Of a stretch of DNA of 64,000 nt, positions 1 through 12,183 are shown piece by piece. The translations under genes and the position numbers were made by a program. The notes below the pieces were generated by a model, which worked only from the letters and a program-made list of their open reading frames with translations, was not told where the DNA came from and made no database searches. The first letter of the stretch is position 1. Every line of letters begins with the position of its first letter. The DNA lies in contig JADLZK010007808.1 in assembly GCA_015847255.1 (NCBI GenBank), positions 186,001-250,000 of the forward strand, given 5' to 3'. This DNA comes from Hyparrhenia diplandra. Lineage: Eukaryota > Streptophyta > Magnoliopsida > Poales > Poaceae.

Positions 1-339
1 TCGGGAAGTTGCCCTGTCCCGGGAGCCGCCCCTTGGCAGCAGAACGCACGCCGGCGAGGTAGCCGGGTCCCAGAGCAGCCGTGCAAAGGCCGGGGTTGTC
101 GCGGAAGCTGTTGTCGTAGGCCGCCGCGGGCGAACCCGGTCGGGACCTGGTCGCTGAGTTTGTTGGAGGATAGGTTGAGGGTGTTGAGGTTTGGCCGCAC
201 AAGGCCCGGAGGTATGGCGCCGCTTGAGCTCGTTCGACGAAAGGTCAAGGACGCCGAGCACCCGCATGGCGCCCTAATTCGGCCGTATCGCGCGCCGAGC
301 TGATTCCTGCTCATGTCCATAAACACCACCGCTTCGGGT
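1..339 (-). pseudogene. LRR receptor-like kinase relic 1, distal part (end of LRRs to before the kinase)
   Basis: Read on the minus strand, this continues the gene interrupted at 5243. Short blocks match the intact-looking neighbour at 11.3-11.7 kb: a MDMSRNQL-like repeat, LDLSSNEL-like and LNLSSNKL-like repeats, then YDNSFRDNPGLCTAA just before the expected membrane segment. The blocks fall in different frames, so several indels are present. The transmembrane and kinase parts lie beyond the left edge of the window. The family is grass LRR-RLK subfamily XI (HSL1-like), which are plasma-membrane receptors, usually for peptides. It is a pseudogene because a 4.9-kb Copia element splits the coding exon and the frame is broken. 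Confidence 0.8.
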
Positions 340-544
340 TGTTAGAAATAGATAATGACTTTTGTCAATGTACATGTAGGCATGTAGGGTGATCCTAGAC
401 TATAGCTAGCATGCTTTATGTCTTACCGGACACTTGTAATACCTGTAATCAATCTTGTACATGCCACCGCCGGGCGTTTCCCCGAGCCTATAAACATGTA
501 ACCCGAGGCCGGGGAATAGGCCATCGGTTCCACTCAGTTTTACA
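340..544 (+). repeat. 5' LTR of the Copia element
   Basis: 205 bp with TG...CA ends. A TATA-like 'cctataaaca' is present near 487-496. It aligns to 5037-5242 with two substitutions and three short indels. Confidence 0.95.
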
Positions 545-557
545 TGGTATCGAGCCA
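545..557 (+). other. Copia primer-binding site
   Basis: TGGTATCGAGCC directly follows the LTR. It matches the common plant Copia site TGGTATCAGAGCC (initiator tRNA-Met 3' end) with a short deletion. Confidence 0.85.
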
Positions 558-576
558 CATCTCCTAACGGAGCACC

Positions 577-3500
577 ATGTCATCCTCCCGCGCGATCGCA
601 ATCCGGCCGCCCTCACCTCCTTTGGCTTTTTTACGCCGGTGAGCGAAAAACTTACCGGAGGGAATTTCGCCCTATGGCGCGCTCGGGTGATCTCTCTTCC
701 TGCGCGGGGCGAGAAGTCTATGAGTTTCTTAGCCCCACAGCCACACCACCGTCAAAATTCCTACCCAAGAAAAAGCCCGACGATCCCGATGAAATTCCGG
801 TCGTCAACAAGGAGTACACCTCTGGGTGGCCAAGGACCGCCAGGTCCTAAGCTACCTCCCGTCTCCCCGTCCCCGCGACGTCCCCTTTGCATGTGTCCAT
901 GGCGACGACGGCGGCGGGACGATGGACACGCATTCAAGACTTCTTCGCCTCCTCATCGAGGGGCGCGATCAAGACTCGGATGGCCCCCGGGCGAACGCGA
1001 CCAAAGGCACATCCACCATCACCGAATACTACAACAAGATGAAGTCCCTTTGCCGATGAGATGGCGTTCGCCGGATGTCGTCTTGTGGACGACGAACTCA
1101 TCTCCTACATCCTGATGGGTCTTGATGAGAGGTATGATCTTCGTGGTAACATACATTTACTAACAGATCGATCCAATCTCCCTTGGAGAACTCTATTCCC
1201 AACTACTCGACCATGAAGCCGCGATCTCCAACGCGACGGAGGTCCCCATCGCCAACCTCTCCACACGCGACGGCCGCGGTGGTCACCCAAATCGCGGTGG
1301 TCACGGTGGTTTTGGGCGTGGTGGAGGAGGCCGTGGAAAAGGCGGCCGCAACAACAACAACGGAGGGGCGGGAGCTCCTTCCAAGCCGGCCTCATCCGCC
1401 AAGTGTGCGGCAAGGAGGGGCACCCGCCTTCCGGTGCTACAAGCGTTATGATGAACGTTTTCAAGGTGGTGTACCGCAGCGTAAGAGCGCCTCCAACGTC
1501 ACCACTTCCCTACGGTGTAGACACAAATTGGTACATGGATTGGTGCCACCGACCACATCACCAGCGACCTCGACAAACTCTCCTTCCGTGACAAGTATCG
1601 TGGTGGGGGAGCGGTGCCTCGCGCCAACGGTTCGGTATGGAGATTTCACATATTGGTCATGGTTGCGTGCATTCCCTTCACATAATATTCATCTTCGTAA
1701 CATTCTTCATGTACCGATGCAAACAAAAGCCTAATATACGTTAATCGTCTAACACGTGATAACAATGCCATTGTTGAGTTCCATCCTCGATCGTTTTTTT
1801 GTAAAGGAGTGGGGACGAAGAGGACACTCCTCACGAGGCAAAGGGCGAAGGGGGGCTCAGATCCAATCCGATCCACTTCGAGTAGATCCACACCACCTTC
1901 ATCTTCAAATAAACAGGGCTTTTGGAGCTGTAAAAATTCCCACATCGTGTGGCATAGTCGACTAGGACATGCTTCATTCCCTATTGTTAGTCGTGTCCTT
2001 AGTGGTCATAAAATTTCGTTTGTAGATGAGAATAACAAACATGTGTGTGATGCTTGTCGCAGGGGCAAGATCCACCGTTACCTTTTCCCAAGTCCACTAG
2101 CACATCCACTAGTGCTTTAGAACTCATTTTTCTCGATGTTTGGGGTCCCCGCTCCCACATCGGTTGGTCGTTTCAACTATTATGTAAGTTTCATTGATGA
2201 CTACTCAAAATTTGTTTGGATCTACTTGATTCGTCATAAATCGAGATGTATTCCAATGTTTTCGTGATTTCCAAAACCTTGTTGGCGCCAATTTGATAAA
2301 AAATTCTAGCTATGCAAACAGGTGGGGGAGGTGAATATCAATCTCTCAACTCTTTCTTTCAGCGTGTTGGTATTCATCACTACGTCTCCGCCCACACACA
2401 CATCGACAAAATGGCTCGCCGAAAAGAAAACACCGTCACATTGTTGAAATGGGACTCACACTTCTAGCGCATGCATCCATGCCTCTAAAATTTTGGGATG
2501 AAGCATTCCAAACCGCTGTTTTCTAATCAATAGATTACCGACCAAAAATATAAATTATGACAACCCTCTTCATCGTCTATATGGTCATGATCTTTGATTA
2601 TACCTCCCTACGCACCTTTGGTTGTGCGGTTTGGCCAAATCTCCGTCCCTATAACACCCACAAACTCCGGTTTCGATCCAAAAAATGTGTCTTTATTGGG
2701 TATAGCAATGCTCACAAAGGATTTAAGTGTCTTGATCCGAGTGAAGGTCGTGTCTACATATCTCGTGATGTTGTTTTTGACGAGACCGTGTTCCCATTTT
2801 CCACCATGCATCCTAATGTCGGGCGCCGGCTTCGTGCGGAACTTAGTGTCTTACGATGCCCTTCTTCGAATCCTTCAATGTCTTTTGGGGATGCCACAAT
2901 TCATGACCGATTATGTGATTCTCCTAACCCAACTAATGCCGTGCGAGTGTTCCTCCAAATGCGGTGAAAATCCGACTCCAAACGATGAAGAAACAAGAGA
3001 AAACGGCGATGTTGCGCCACCATATCGCATGTGCCGGCCGCGGAGCGACAAAGACGGCGGCGGCAACCGCGGCGCCCCGTGCCGCTTCTCCGCAGATCCG
3101 ACAGGCGCGGCGGGCGCATCCACCTCGGGATCGAGGCCCAACGAACCCGCGTCACCGGGCGTCGGGGGGGGGGGCGCGACGGATCCGGCGTGGCGATCTC
3201 GACCTCTCTCTCTCGCTATGGACGGCGGAGCGCCCGCAGGCGATCAGCGGGAGGAAACGGCGATCGAGGCTGATCCATCCCCTGCGGGGTCCGGTGCGAC
3301 GCATGGCGGATCCGGTGCGGCGCACATCGGTGCTGGTCACCCTGTGTCGGACCTTTCACAAGGAGGTAGTTCGATCGTTCTTTGGTACAACGCCCCGCTA
3401 CTCGCTCACAAAGTGGAATCACCGGGCCCAAGCAAACCACACGAGATGGCACCGTTAGATGGGCAATGGTTGCATCTATTGTTCTAGAAGAGCCAACAAG

Positions 3501-5023
3501 TGTGCATGAAGCACTGAAGAATAAAAAATGGGCAGAAGCTATGGATATTGAGCATCAAGCGCTGATCAAAAATAAAACTTGGCATCTTGTTCCACCTCCA
3601 AAAGGTAAAAATGTCATTGGCTGTAAGTGGGTGTATAAGATAAAAAGGAAAGCTGATGGCACTATTGATCGTCATAAAGCACGGTTAGTAGCAAAAGGAT
3701 ATAAGCAGCGTTATGGGATAGATTATGAAGATACCTTCAGTCCTGTAGTTAAAGCTGCTACTATTCATCTAATCTTGTCATTTGCAGTCACCCAAGGTTG
3801 GACACTGAGACAACTTGATGTACAAAATGCCTTCCTTCATGGCATATTGGAAGAGGAAGTGTATATGCACCAACCTCCTGGATATGAGGATAAAAATTAT
3901 CCAAGGTATGTACGTAAATTGGATAAAGCACTTTATGGCTTAAAACAAGCTCCACGGGCTTGGTATGCTAGATTATGCTCCAAGCTGGTATCTTTGGGTT
4001 TTAAGCCATCTAAGGCGAACACATCACTCTTTTATTACAACAAAAGAAATATTCGAAAGTGTTTGTTCTTGTCTATGTGGATGATATTATTGTAGCAAGC
4101 TCAGTACCAGAAGCAACCAAGGCATTACTCAGGGACTTGCAGGCTGACTTTGCATTGAAAGATCTTGGTGATTTACATTATTTCCTCGGGATAGAAGTAA
4201 AGAAGGTAAAAAATGGTTTAGTGCTCACACAACAGAGATATGCATATGATATTTTGGCACGATCAGGGATGAGTAAATGTAAGGCCATGGATACACCTTT
4301 GTCTACTACCGAGAAGCTCGGTGCATATGAAGGACAGCCACTAGGGCGGATGACTCTACAAAATACCGAAGCCTGGTGGGGAGCACTTCAATATCTAACT
4401 CTCACTCGTCCCGATATATGTTTTGCAGTGAATAAAATTTGTCAATATTTACATGCCCCCACAACTTCACATTGAGTGCAGCCAAGCGCATACTACGGTA
4501 TATTCAAGGAACAATTAATGCGGGACTTAGAATTGGAAACTCAAGGACCATGAGAGTCGGTGCCTTCTCTCGATGCAGATTGGGCGGGATGTATTGATGA
4601 TAGAAGATCCACAGGTGGATTTGCGGTCTATCTCGGTGAAAATCTAATTTCTGGAGTGCTCGGAAGCAGGCAACGGTATCTCGCTCAAGTACAGAGGCGG
4701 AATACAAATCCTTAGCTAATGCCACGGCTGAAATGATTTGGGTCCAAAAGTTACTTGGTGAATTAGGGATTTCTCATCCAAGACAAGCTCGGCTATGGTG
4801 TGACAATCTAGGTGCAAAGTATCTTTCGGCAAATCCAGTATTCCATGCTAGAACAAAACACATAGAAATTGACTTCCATTTTGTTCGAGAACGAGTTGCA
4901 CAAGGACTGCTGGAGATACGATTCATCGGTACTAATGATCAAGTAGCAGACGGATTCACAAAAGCTCTGCCGCGAGTGAAGCTTAGAGAATCTAGGAACA
5001 ATCTCAACCTTACATGTGGCTGA
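577..5023 (+). pseudogene. Copia gag-pol, frameshifted
   Basis: Translation probably began at the ATG at 577. Recognisable blocks in order are: a gag region to about 1700; a pre-integrase zinc motif (WHSRLGH ... CDAC) near 1950-2060; integrase core remnants near 2170-2260; the integrase tail (FGCAVWPNLRPYN ... FIGYS) at 2600-2800; a GC-rich low-complexity spacer at 3000-3480; reverse transcriptase from about 3530 with [11 protein letters not shown] and [12 protein letters not shown]; the YVDD catalytic motif near 4075 after a frame change; and RNase H with RSTGGF near 4600, then WCDNLGA and [13 protein letters not shown] to 5023. Breaks occur through gag, in integrase (2100-2560), at about 4080, at about 4475 and at about 4700. 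It cannot encode a working polyprotein as read. Confidence 0.9.
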
Positions 5024-5036
5024 GATTGAGGAGGGG
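5021..5036 (+). other. Copia polypurine tract
   Basis: The purine-rich run TGAGATTGAGGAGGGG ends immediately before the 3' LTR. This is the expected plus-strand primer position. Confidence 0.85.
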
Positions 5037-5242
5037 TGTTAGAAATAGATAATGACTTTGTCAATGTACATGTAGGCATGTAGGGTGATCCTAGACTATA
5101 GCTAGCATGCTTTATGTCTTACCAGACACTTGTAATACCTGTAATCAATCTTGTACATGCCACCGCCGGGGGGCGTTTCCCCGAGCCTATAAACATGTAA
5201 CCCGAGGCCAGGAATAGGCCATCGGTTCCACTCAGTTTTACA
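5037..5242 (+). repeat. 3' LTR of the Copia element
   Basis: 206 bp, TG...CA ends, the partner of 340-544. The host LRR exon resumes at 5243 with the target-site bases CAGGT. Confidence 0.95.
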
Positions 5243-6822
5243 CAGGTTACCAACGGTCTTGGGGATCGCGCCAGAGAGTTGGTTACCCGACATTTTCAGC
5301 CTCTGCAGCAGCGGCATACCATCGCGACTCGCCGGTATCTCGCCAGGAAACTGGTTGTTCTCGACGGTCAACAATTGGAGCATAACTGCTGAAGCCGGAA
5401 TGTTGCCACCGAATTGGTTGTTCCCTATGTGTAACTTCGTAAGGTTGGCAGGCATCGAGGCCGGAAGACTCCCGGTGAGCTGGTTACTCTGTAGTGTTAA
5501 AAACTGAAGATGCGTGGCTATCCATAGAGCCTCTGGCACGTCGCCCGTGAGCTGGTTGTTGCCTAGATCCAGGGTCACCAGAGTTGCGCAGTTGGCAAGG
5601 CTCGCTGGGATGGAGCCGTTCAGGTGGTTGTGCTGAGTGGTGAAGTATTGGAACTGGCCTCCGGCGCACAACACTTCTGGAATGGCTCCAGTGAGTTCGT
5701 TGTCATCAACCTCAAGATAACCCAAGCCGGAGTGCTTCCCGAGTTCTAGCGGGAGTGTGCCGCTAAACCTGTTATTGCGCAATCTCAATGTCCGTAGAGA
5801 CGGCAACCGGCCGGTGCTCGCTGGTATCTCACCTAAAAAGTTATTGCTGAAGAGCTGTAATATTGCAAGGTCTTGTAATTGCCAGAAGACTTCGGGGATG
5901 ACTCCACTGAGGTTGTTCTTGGAGACATCAATTATGGTTAAGTTCTTTGCAGCAAAGCCATCGTCGACGACCATGTCGCCGGTGAGGTTGTTGTGGAATA
6001 CTACCATCTTCGGCAATTTCCTCAGGCCCCAAAGCCCCGGAGGTATGCTCCCTGTCAAGGAGTTCTCCGAGAGGTTCAGCACCTCCAAGTCCTGCATATC
6101 CGCTAAATAGCTCGGGAAGTCGCCGACGAGGCTGCAGTTTGCTGCCCAGAGGCTAACTAGATTGGCCAGGTTCTTGAACGACGCCGGCAGCTCGCCAGGG
6201 ACGAACGGGTTGTACGTCAGCCACAGCGTCTGGAGCCTCGTCAGAGCACCGAGATCAGCCGGGACGGTGCCGCCGAGGCGATTGTTGTCCCGCTTGAGAT
6301 GCCGGAGGTTCAGGAGGCTAGCGACCTCGGGATGGTGCCGTTGAACTCGTTCCCACCGAGGACCAGCGTGGTCAGGCTCGCCGCCGAAGTAGTTCTAGGA
6401 GAGATCGATGTACCGCAGCGACGCGCAGCGGTACAGCGTGGTCGGGAACTGCTGTTGTTGGAGACGTCGAGGAGCGTGAGGCCCGCGAGCCCGCCGACGG
6501 CGTCTGGGAATGGGCCCGAGACGTTGGCGTCCACGTGGGTGAGTCTCGTGACGCGGCCTGCCGTGTCGCAGCCCACGAATGGCCACGCGCAGTGTGCGGC
6601 CGAGACGTTGTTCCATCCGGCGAGCACGGGCGGGTCGCCCCACGCGCGCTTGATCTGGAGCAGCAGCAGCGCCTCGTCCGCCGGTGCCGGCTGGGAGGAC
6701 TGCGCGGCCGCGCGGGGCAGCAGGAGGCAGCAGAAGCAGGGAAGCAGCAGCGCGAGAAGGAGGCCGGGAAGTGGAGGTGATTCGGTGAAGTGCGGTCCCT
6801 GGACGGCTGGCACGGTCTGCAA
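5243..6822 (-). pseudogene. LRR receptor-like kinase relic 1, N-terminal signal and LRR ectodomain
   Basis: The gene starts at 6822. A hydrophobic leader (LLLALLLPCFCCLLLP) precedes the LRR N-terminal cap with the WPFVGCDTAGRV cysteine block. About fourteen LRRs follow, with consensus such as LVTLDLGNNQLTGDVP. The long open stretch 5240-6300 encodes LRRs only. Frame is lost near 6395-6450 (the LYRCASLRYIDLS repeat is in another frame) and near 6310 (frame jump after IPRSLAS). The Copia element interrupts it after GNQLSGAIPKTVGNL. The paralogue at 10090-13261 has the same domain order, so this is one half of a tandem duplication. In this family the protein would be a plasma-membrane receptor. 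It is not functional as read. Confidence 0.88.
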
Positions 6823-8072
6823 GGTGTTCGCTGCGAAGCTTTGAAAATGTTACGTGGGTTTTTCGTCCGTCCGGCTCCGGCTCCGGCTCCGGCGTGATGG
6901 CTGATGGGAAATAATGCTCTGTAAAGTCTTTGCGGTCTAGAGTAAGTTTAGAGGAGTCAATTATGGGAAAAAAAGGGTACGGCCTTGCCGTACCGTGCCT
7001 ACCGTACGAACCTAATCTAGATGTCTGACACGTGGCTACCTTACCAAATCGCCGATGTCACGTTGGGCCGTAGCGCAGCAGCATGGTGGTTGCCAGGAGC
7101 TTGGGTGTTCCGCCGTTCCGGGATGTCGGAGAGACCGTAGCGCTGTAAACAACGAATTTGGGGCTCCTGTGGTCCCTTTCGAAATCCTAATTCTGACAGT
7201 CTCCGGAGACTTGCCCATCATAACAGTGCTCCGTCAACAACGCTATTAGCGTGGGCCGTGGGCCTCAGCGACGGAGACTCAGGGTCTGTACGTGTACGTT
7301 TGCAGAAACTGAAAAAAAAAATATTTAATCTGATTCAACTATTTTCTGAAGTGTTTAGTTATTTGTGGACGAATTTGTGTGATTAAATATATAAGATTGA
7401 ATGCGATTTGGTAGTGAGAGTTGTGGCACAAACTACCCATAAAGTATATTTGGAATGTTTTAAAAAATTAGAGGTGGTAAAGAATAGTTTTCGATAGGAG
7501 AAGTTAAATAAGATTGTTTTTTTTTTTTTTTTTTGAAACTGGGCAACACTTTCATTAATCATCAGCTAATAAATCATTAATGGCAGAGAGGTCAAAGACT
7601 TTTTCTTTTTTCTGACCAGAAACTAGACGTGGTCCATGGCGTTAAACTCCATATGTGACAAGGCCCACGACCTAATTAATTCGCTGCATGTTCGGCCTAT
7701 AGAAGCTATCTTCTTGTGCACAAGTTGAGGCCCTTCGGACTCTTTTTTCTTTTTCTTTTCTCCCGTTGCTCCACTTATTTTTATATTCTTTCATGTATTC
7801 ACCACTGTAATTTTTTCCCCTATATAATTATGGAATTTTTCATTTTTTCTTTATTTTTTGTTTATTTCCCTACATTATCCATGAGACGTCCTATATAATA
7901 ATAAAAAAAAAAATCAGCCTACGAGACAAACCAGATTTTTTTTTTTTCCCAAAACGAATATATAAATTGTGCCTCCTCCAGCCAAAAATTCAACCCTGAG
8001 AGGGTTTGAACTTTGGCAAGCAGAGTGCAAAGCGTATAACAAGACCAACTGTATAAGTTTTGATTGTTCACA
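6823..8072. other. Intergenic, upstream of LRR relic 1
   Basis: A (GGCTCC)-type repeat lies near 6872-6893. A T-run at 7516-7534 is followed by 'gaaactgggcaacactttca', which resembles the antisense tail of a LINE, but I found no matching target duplication. The rest is AT-rich with T-runs and A-runs (7900-7955). No convincing gene. Confidence 0.5.
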
Positions 8073-9403
8073 TCTATACCTACTTAATAAAAAGAGAAAA
8101 TTTCGGTCCCCCTCTTTTTCACCGGGCTTTTCACCGGGCTTTTCACCTCTCCTTTTCTGCGGGCCTTTTTTCGCCTTGCCGCAGTCCGTATCAATTAAAG
8201 TCCAGCTTCGATCAGGCAACGACCGAAAGCTGGGGTCTGCGGGTTCCCTAAGATAGCTGGCGTCTCCAGTTTCCTCTATCCCTAGGATTTGTAATCAACT
8301 CCCACAGCCTACCTTCCAGAGTCCACGTTGCCACCCACGCGGATGGACAAAAGGAAATAGAAAAAAAAAAAGAAACACAACAAAATCCGCCGCTGCAGCC
8401 GCTCAAGTCCTTGGCCTGCCGACGTAATATTTACACAAGCTCATAGTGTACGCATACAAATCACGAAATGAATCTTAGTTTGTTGGCTAATTGAGTTTAA
8501 TTTAATTAAAATATGTTTGTACTCTCACCGTGGTTTGGAAAATTGAGAGAAATCTCCTGTCACACTTACCAACGGTGGATTTCTGAATCGTGGCTGTCCC
8601 CAGGCGAGGATGGTGCTGATCGCATACGATATGATGATGTCGGGAACAATTGCAATGACATGCATACTTGCAGAGCACCCGTGGTTGAAGAACGGGGACA
8701 CGGCGCCAAACGTGTCGCTGGGCGGGCCGGTGCGCTCGCGGCTGCAGTAGTTCTCCGCCATGAACAAATTCAAGAAGAAGGTGCTAGGCGTGGTAGCGTG
8801 TAACCTGCCCGTGGAGGAGCTCGACATGTACGTGCAGATGTTTCACCTCATGGACAAGGACCACAACGGCAACCTCACGATGGAGGAGCTCAGCACATTA
8901 AGGGACTCCACATCAACGGCCAGCCCGCCCCGGAGTCGGATATCAGTCGGCGGATACTCCTCGAGGCTGTAAGTGATGCTTAATTTGCTTGCCGTCGTCG
9001 CCGGCTCGCCGCCGCTCATCTTTTCGTTATCAAACCGGATGGAGCTTTTGTGGAGTTGCGTGCCTGAGCGAGGCGGGTGGCGGCGCTCGTGGGGACGACA
9101 ACAAGGCGTCGTCTGTGTGGACTGTGGAGCTACTACGTCCTCTTTGAGATCGAATAGGACAGCGGCGGGCATGCAACGTGGTCGACGCTGGCACGGCCAC
9201 GTGCCCCTGGAACGTCGTAGTACGCGTATGTGCATCCTGGCGGAGGTCAGGCTCGGCGACAACGCCAGCGGAGCCTGCGAGACATGGAGCCGAGGAAAAT
9301 GAGAGCCGTGCAACAGGTAAAATATTGACCGTGAGTTAGTCCGTTCGATCGTTTGCCTGGGCACTTGTTGGAATCCCGTTGCAACGCACGGGCATGTTTC
9401 TAG
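8073..9403 (+). mobile_element. Non-autonomous Helitron carrying a captured CDPK exon
   Basis: The 5' end is TCTATACCTACTTAATAAAA preceded by A (8072). The 3' end is CTAG (9400-9403) followed by T (9404). Seven bases before CTAG is a hairpin, CCCGT (9375-9379) pairing with ACGGG (9388-9392). TC...CTRR termini, a subterminal hairpin and insertion between A and T with no duplication are Helitron hallmarks. The 1.33-kb body has no Rep/helicase. It holds one exon of a calcium-dependent protein kinase at 8674-8968, which is consistent with gene capture. Confidence 0.82.
8674..8968 (+). pseudogene. Calcium-dependent protein kinase (CDPK/CPK) exon fragment
   Basis: The exon is bounded by an acceptor (ttgcag at 8668-8673) and a donor (GTAAGT from 8969). 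It encodes the end of the kinase domain (HPWLKNGDTAPN), the autoinhibitory junction (MNKFKKKVLGVV) and the first EF-hand, with loop DKDHNGNLTMEE keeping its acidic calcium ligands, then INGQPAPESDIS-type sequence. A stop TAG at 8748-8750 replaces the codon before FSAMNKFKKK, and a small frame change follows the EF-hand near 8900. CDPKs couple calcium binding to Ser/Thr phosphorylation. Only this piece is present, inside a Helitron, so it is a captured fragment rather than a gene. Confidence 0.85.
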
Positions 9404-10024
9404 TAATAATCATACCATGAAACGTCCATGTTATGTGTTGCATTGTTTGCATATTACTCATGAATTGTTTTATGGCATGTTCTGAATTATTCTAAATTGT
9501 TCTCTATGGACATTGTGATATACTTCCTCCGCTCTAAATTATAATATGTTTTGGGTTCTAGATACATTAGTTTCACCATGTATCTAGAACATAGTGTATA
9601 TGTACATAAGTAAATAGCGAAGCTATGCATTAAAATCCAAAATATCTTTTAGTTTGTCTGAATGATTTGTGGCTGAAGTCAGGCTAGATACATAAAGTCA
9701 TAAACACTCTAGACACATACTGTAAAGTCATAAACACTGAAACACACGTGTTTCAAACGTTGACTCTATGCTACATTTGGATATTGTTGGATTCAGCTCT
9801 TGTGTTGGGATGAAATTTAGTTTAACTTTCATTCCAATCTACCACCAGCACATATGGATTGATACGAGCATGATAACGCCTGCATTTATTTTAACTCCAG
9901 CACATAAGGTGTGCGCCACTTAAAACAAATTTACATTGACAAACACACAAATTTAGAGTCAACGTCTGGTGATAAGTTTGGAAGCATGATTTCTCTGCTT
10001 GGCTGTACTCTGTACTATCGAAAA
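9404..10024. other. Intergenic with a degenerate Stowaway-like end
   Basis: At about 9525 'cttcctccgctctaaattat' resembles a Stowaway terminus. The matching right end is not clear. No gene seen. Confidence 0.45.
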
Positions 10025-10078
10025 GTATCACTATAGTTCCAAAAAAAAAAAAAAAAAAAAAAAAAAAGGTATCACTAT
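10025..10078 (+). mobile_element. Near-empty poly(A) insertion with target duplication
   Basis: The 10-bp direct repeat gtatcactat (10025-10034 and 10069-10078) flanks only 'agttcc', 27 A residues and one G. This is the footprint expected of target-primed reverse transcription that stopped just after the tail. Confidence 0.6.
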
Positions 10079-10453
10079 GGCTGTTCAGTAACGCTATCCT
10101 AGCTTACTCGCCGGTATGTGCGGTGGTCGGTTCCTTCCTTCAGACAATGCTGTCGAAAGTCGCTCTTCGATTCGATGTCAGTCCCCGTGCCGTTCGTGAG
10201 CTGTTTCCGGCGACTACCGTGCTTTGGCAGCAAAACCTCGATCTCGTCGGAGAACCCTGCGTATCTGATGCTCTTGTCTTGTCCGTGACATCGGCGATGC
10301 TCCCTCCAGACACGAAGTGGTGCCGTGCCCATCCCGCCAGGTTGCCGTGCTCGCCGCCGTCGTTGGGCTCCTTGCCGGTGGTGAGCTCCAGGAGCACGAC
10401 GCCGAAGCTGTAGACGTCTACCTTCTCATTCACCTTCTTTGTGTAAGCACACT

Positions 10454-10597
10454 CTGCAGATACGAATCAAAGACCCAATCTATAAGGTCCGGCAGTACAA
10501 GAACATGGGACATTTGCTACCGTAGTTACTCCACACTTATGCAGCAGAATCTTGTGACAGAGATGAACTGTAAGCTAGCACGGATGAGGATCCTTAC
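10454..10597 (-). other. Kinase-domain intron of LRR relic 2
   Basis: On the minus strand the donor G|GTAAGG follows MAP (10597/10596). The acceptor ...CTGCAG ends at 10454, rejoining [21 protein letters not shown] in frame. The 144-bp intron splits the conserved APE motif, so this copy arose by DNA duplication, not retroposition. Confidence 0.85.
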
Positions 10598-12183
10598 CGG
10601 GAGCCATGTAACCGAACGAGCCGGCCACGGCGGACATCGTCTCTGGCGCTCCGGCCTGCACCAGCATCCTGGCAGCCCGAAGTCGGCGACCTTGGTGCTC
10701 GTCTTGACGTCGCGGTGAACGATGGGCGGCACGCACTGGTGGTGCATGTAACACAGCCCCTGCGCGGCGCCGACGGCCACCTTGAGCCTGGTAAGCCAGT
10801 CCAGCGGTGCGCGCCGTGCGGACCGCGCCCTCGCCATCGGGTGCCCGCCGGCGTCTAGAGCGTCGCCGTGGAGCCACTTGTCCAGGCTCCCGTTCTCCAT
10901 GTAGTCAGTACACGAGGAGCTTGGACTCGGCGCTGGAGAGGCAGCACAGCAGCCTGACGATGTTGTTGTGCCGGACGTTGCCGAGGATGCCAGCCTCCGA
11001 CTCGAACTCGCGCTCCAGCTTCCCGTCCAGTTTCCCGGCGGTCCGGATCTGCTTCACGGCCACCGCGCCTGCGCTCCCGTTGAGCCGGTTGGTGTAGGTG
11101 ACGCGGTACACGCGGCCGGACCCGCCGCGGCCGATGATGTTCTCCTCAGTCAGCCCCCGGAGTATGGACTGCTCCCTGAAACCAAGATCCACGACGAAAG
11201 GCGTCATCTTCCAGTCGCCGCGCTCCTCCGCGACGCGGCGCCGTTTTCCTGATCTCGCGGGCCACGAACAAGGCGGAGGCCGCGGCGATGAGGAGGAGCG
11301 CGGCACCAGCGACAAGGAGGCCCGTGCGGAGCGCATGCGAGACGCCCCGGAAGAACCCGGGCCCCACAGCGGCGGTGCAAAGGCCGGGGTTGTCGAGGAA
11401 GCTGCTGTCGTAGGCCGCGGTGGCAAGGCCGGCTGGCACCTGGCCACTAAGCTGGTTGGAGGACAGGTTGAGGTTGGTGAGCGGCAGCTTCCCAACCGCC
11501 GGTGGTATGGCACCGGAGAGCTCGTTCGACGACAGGTCAAGGACGCTAAGCACCGGCATGGCGCCCAGCTCTGCCGGTATCTCTCCGGTGAGCTGGTTCC
11601 TACTCATATCCATCTGCGTTAACTTGCTGAACCTGTCAACGCTCATCGGGATACCACCGGAGAGCTGGTTACCGGACAGGTCCAGCGTCTGGAGCAGCGG
11701 CATCCCGTCAACAATACTGGCCGGAATTGGACCGGAGAACTGGTTGTTCTCGGCGGTAAACTTCTGGAGCACAGCTGCTGCTGCCGGAATGTTGCCACGG
11801 AATTTGTTGTTGTCTATGCCTAACGTCGCAAGGCTGGTAGACATGGTGGCCGGCAGACTCCCGGAGAGCTGGTTACTGCTTAGTGTCACGTAATAAAGCT
11901 GTGGCGCCTTCCGCAGAGCCTCTGGCACCTCGCCGGAGAGCTGGTTATTGTCTACTCCTAGTTGCAGCGTAGACAGAGATGTGCAGCTGGCAAGGCCTCC
12001 CGGGATGGACCCCTTCAATTTGTTGCTCTTGGCGGTGAGGTACCAGAGCTGACCTCTGGCGCACAGACTTTCAGGGATGGTGCCGGTGAGCTCGTTGAAA
12101 TCAGCATCAACTGCTATCAAGTCCGAATTCTTTCCAAGGTCCGGCGGGAGCGTGCCAGTAAACCTGTTATTGGCAAGCCTCAA

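Larger units (their letters stand above)
340..5242 (+). mobile_element. Copia-type LTR retrotransposon, complete structure, degenerate coding
   Basis: The element is 4.9 kb with two near-identical LTRs that start TGTTAG and end TTTACA. A tRNA-Met-type primer site follows the 5' LTR and a purine tract precedes the 3' LTR. Domain order is gag, integrase, reverse transcriptase, RNase H, which is the Copia order. Flanking bases are CGGGT (335-339) and CAGGT (5243-5247), a 5-bp target duplication with one mismatch. It sits antisense inside an LRR receptor kinase exon. The LTRs differ by two substitutions and three small indels, so insertion looks fairly recent, yet gag-pol is broken in many places. 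Confidence 0.95.

Noticed and set aside
7516..7640. Minus-strand LINE tail
   Set aside because: A T-run with tail-like sequence, but no target duplication or coding. Left as intergenic.
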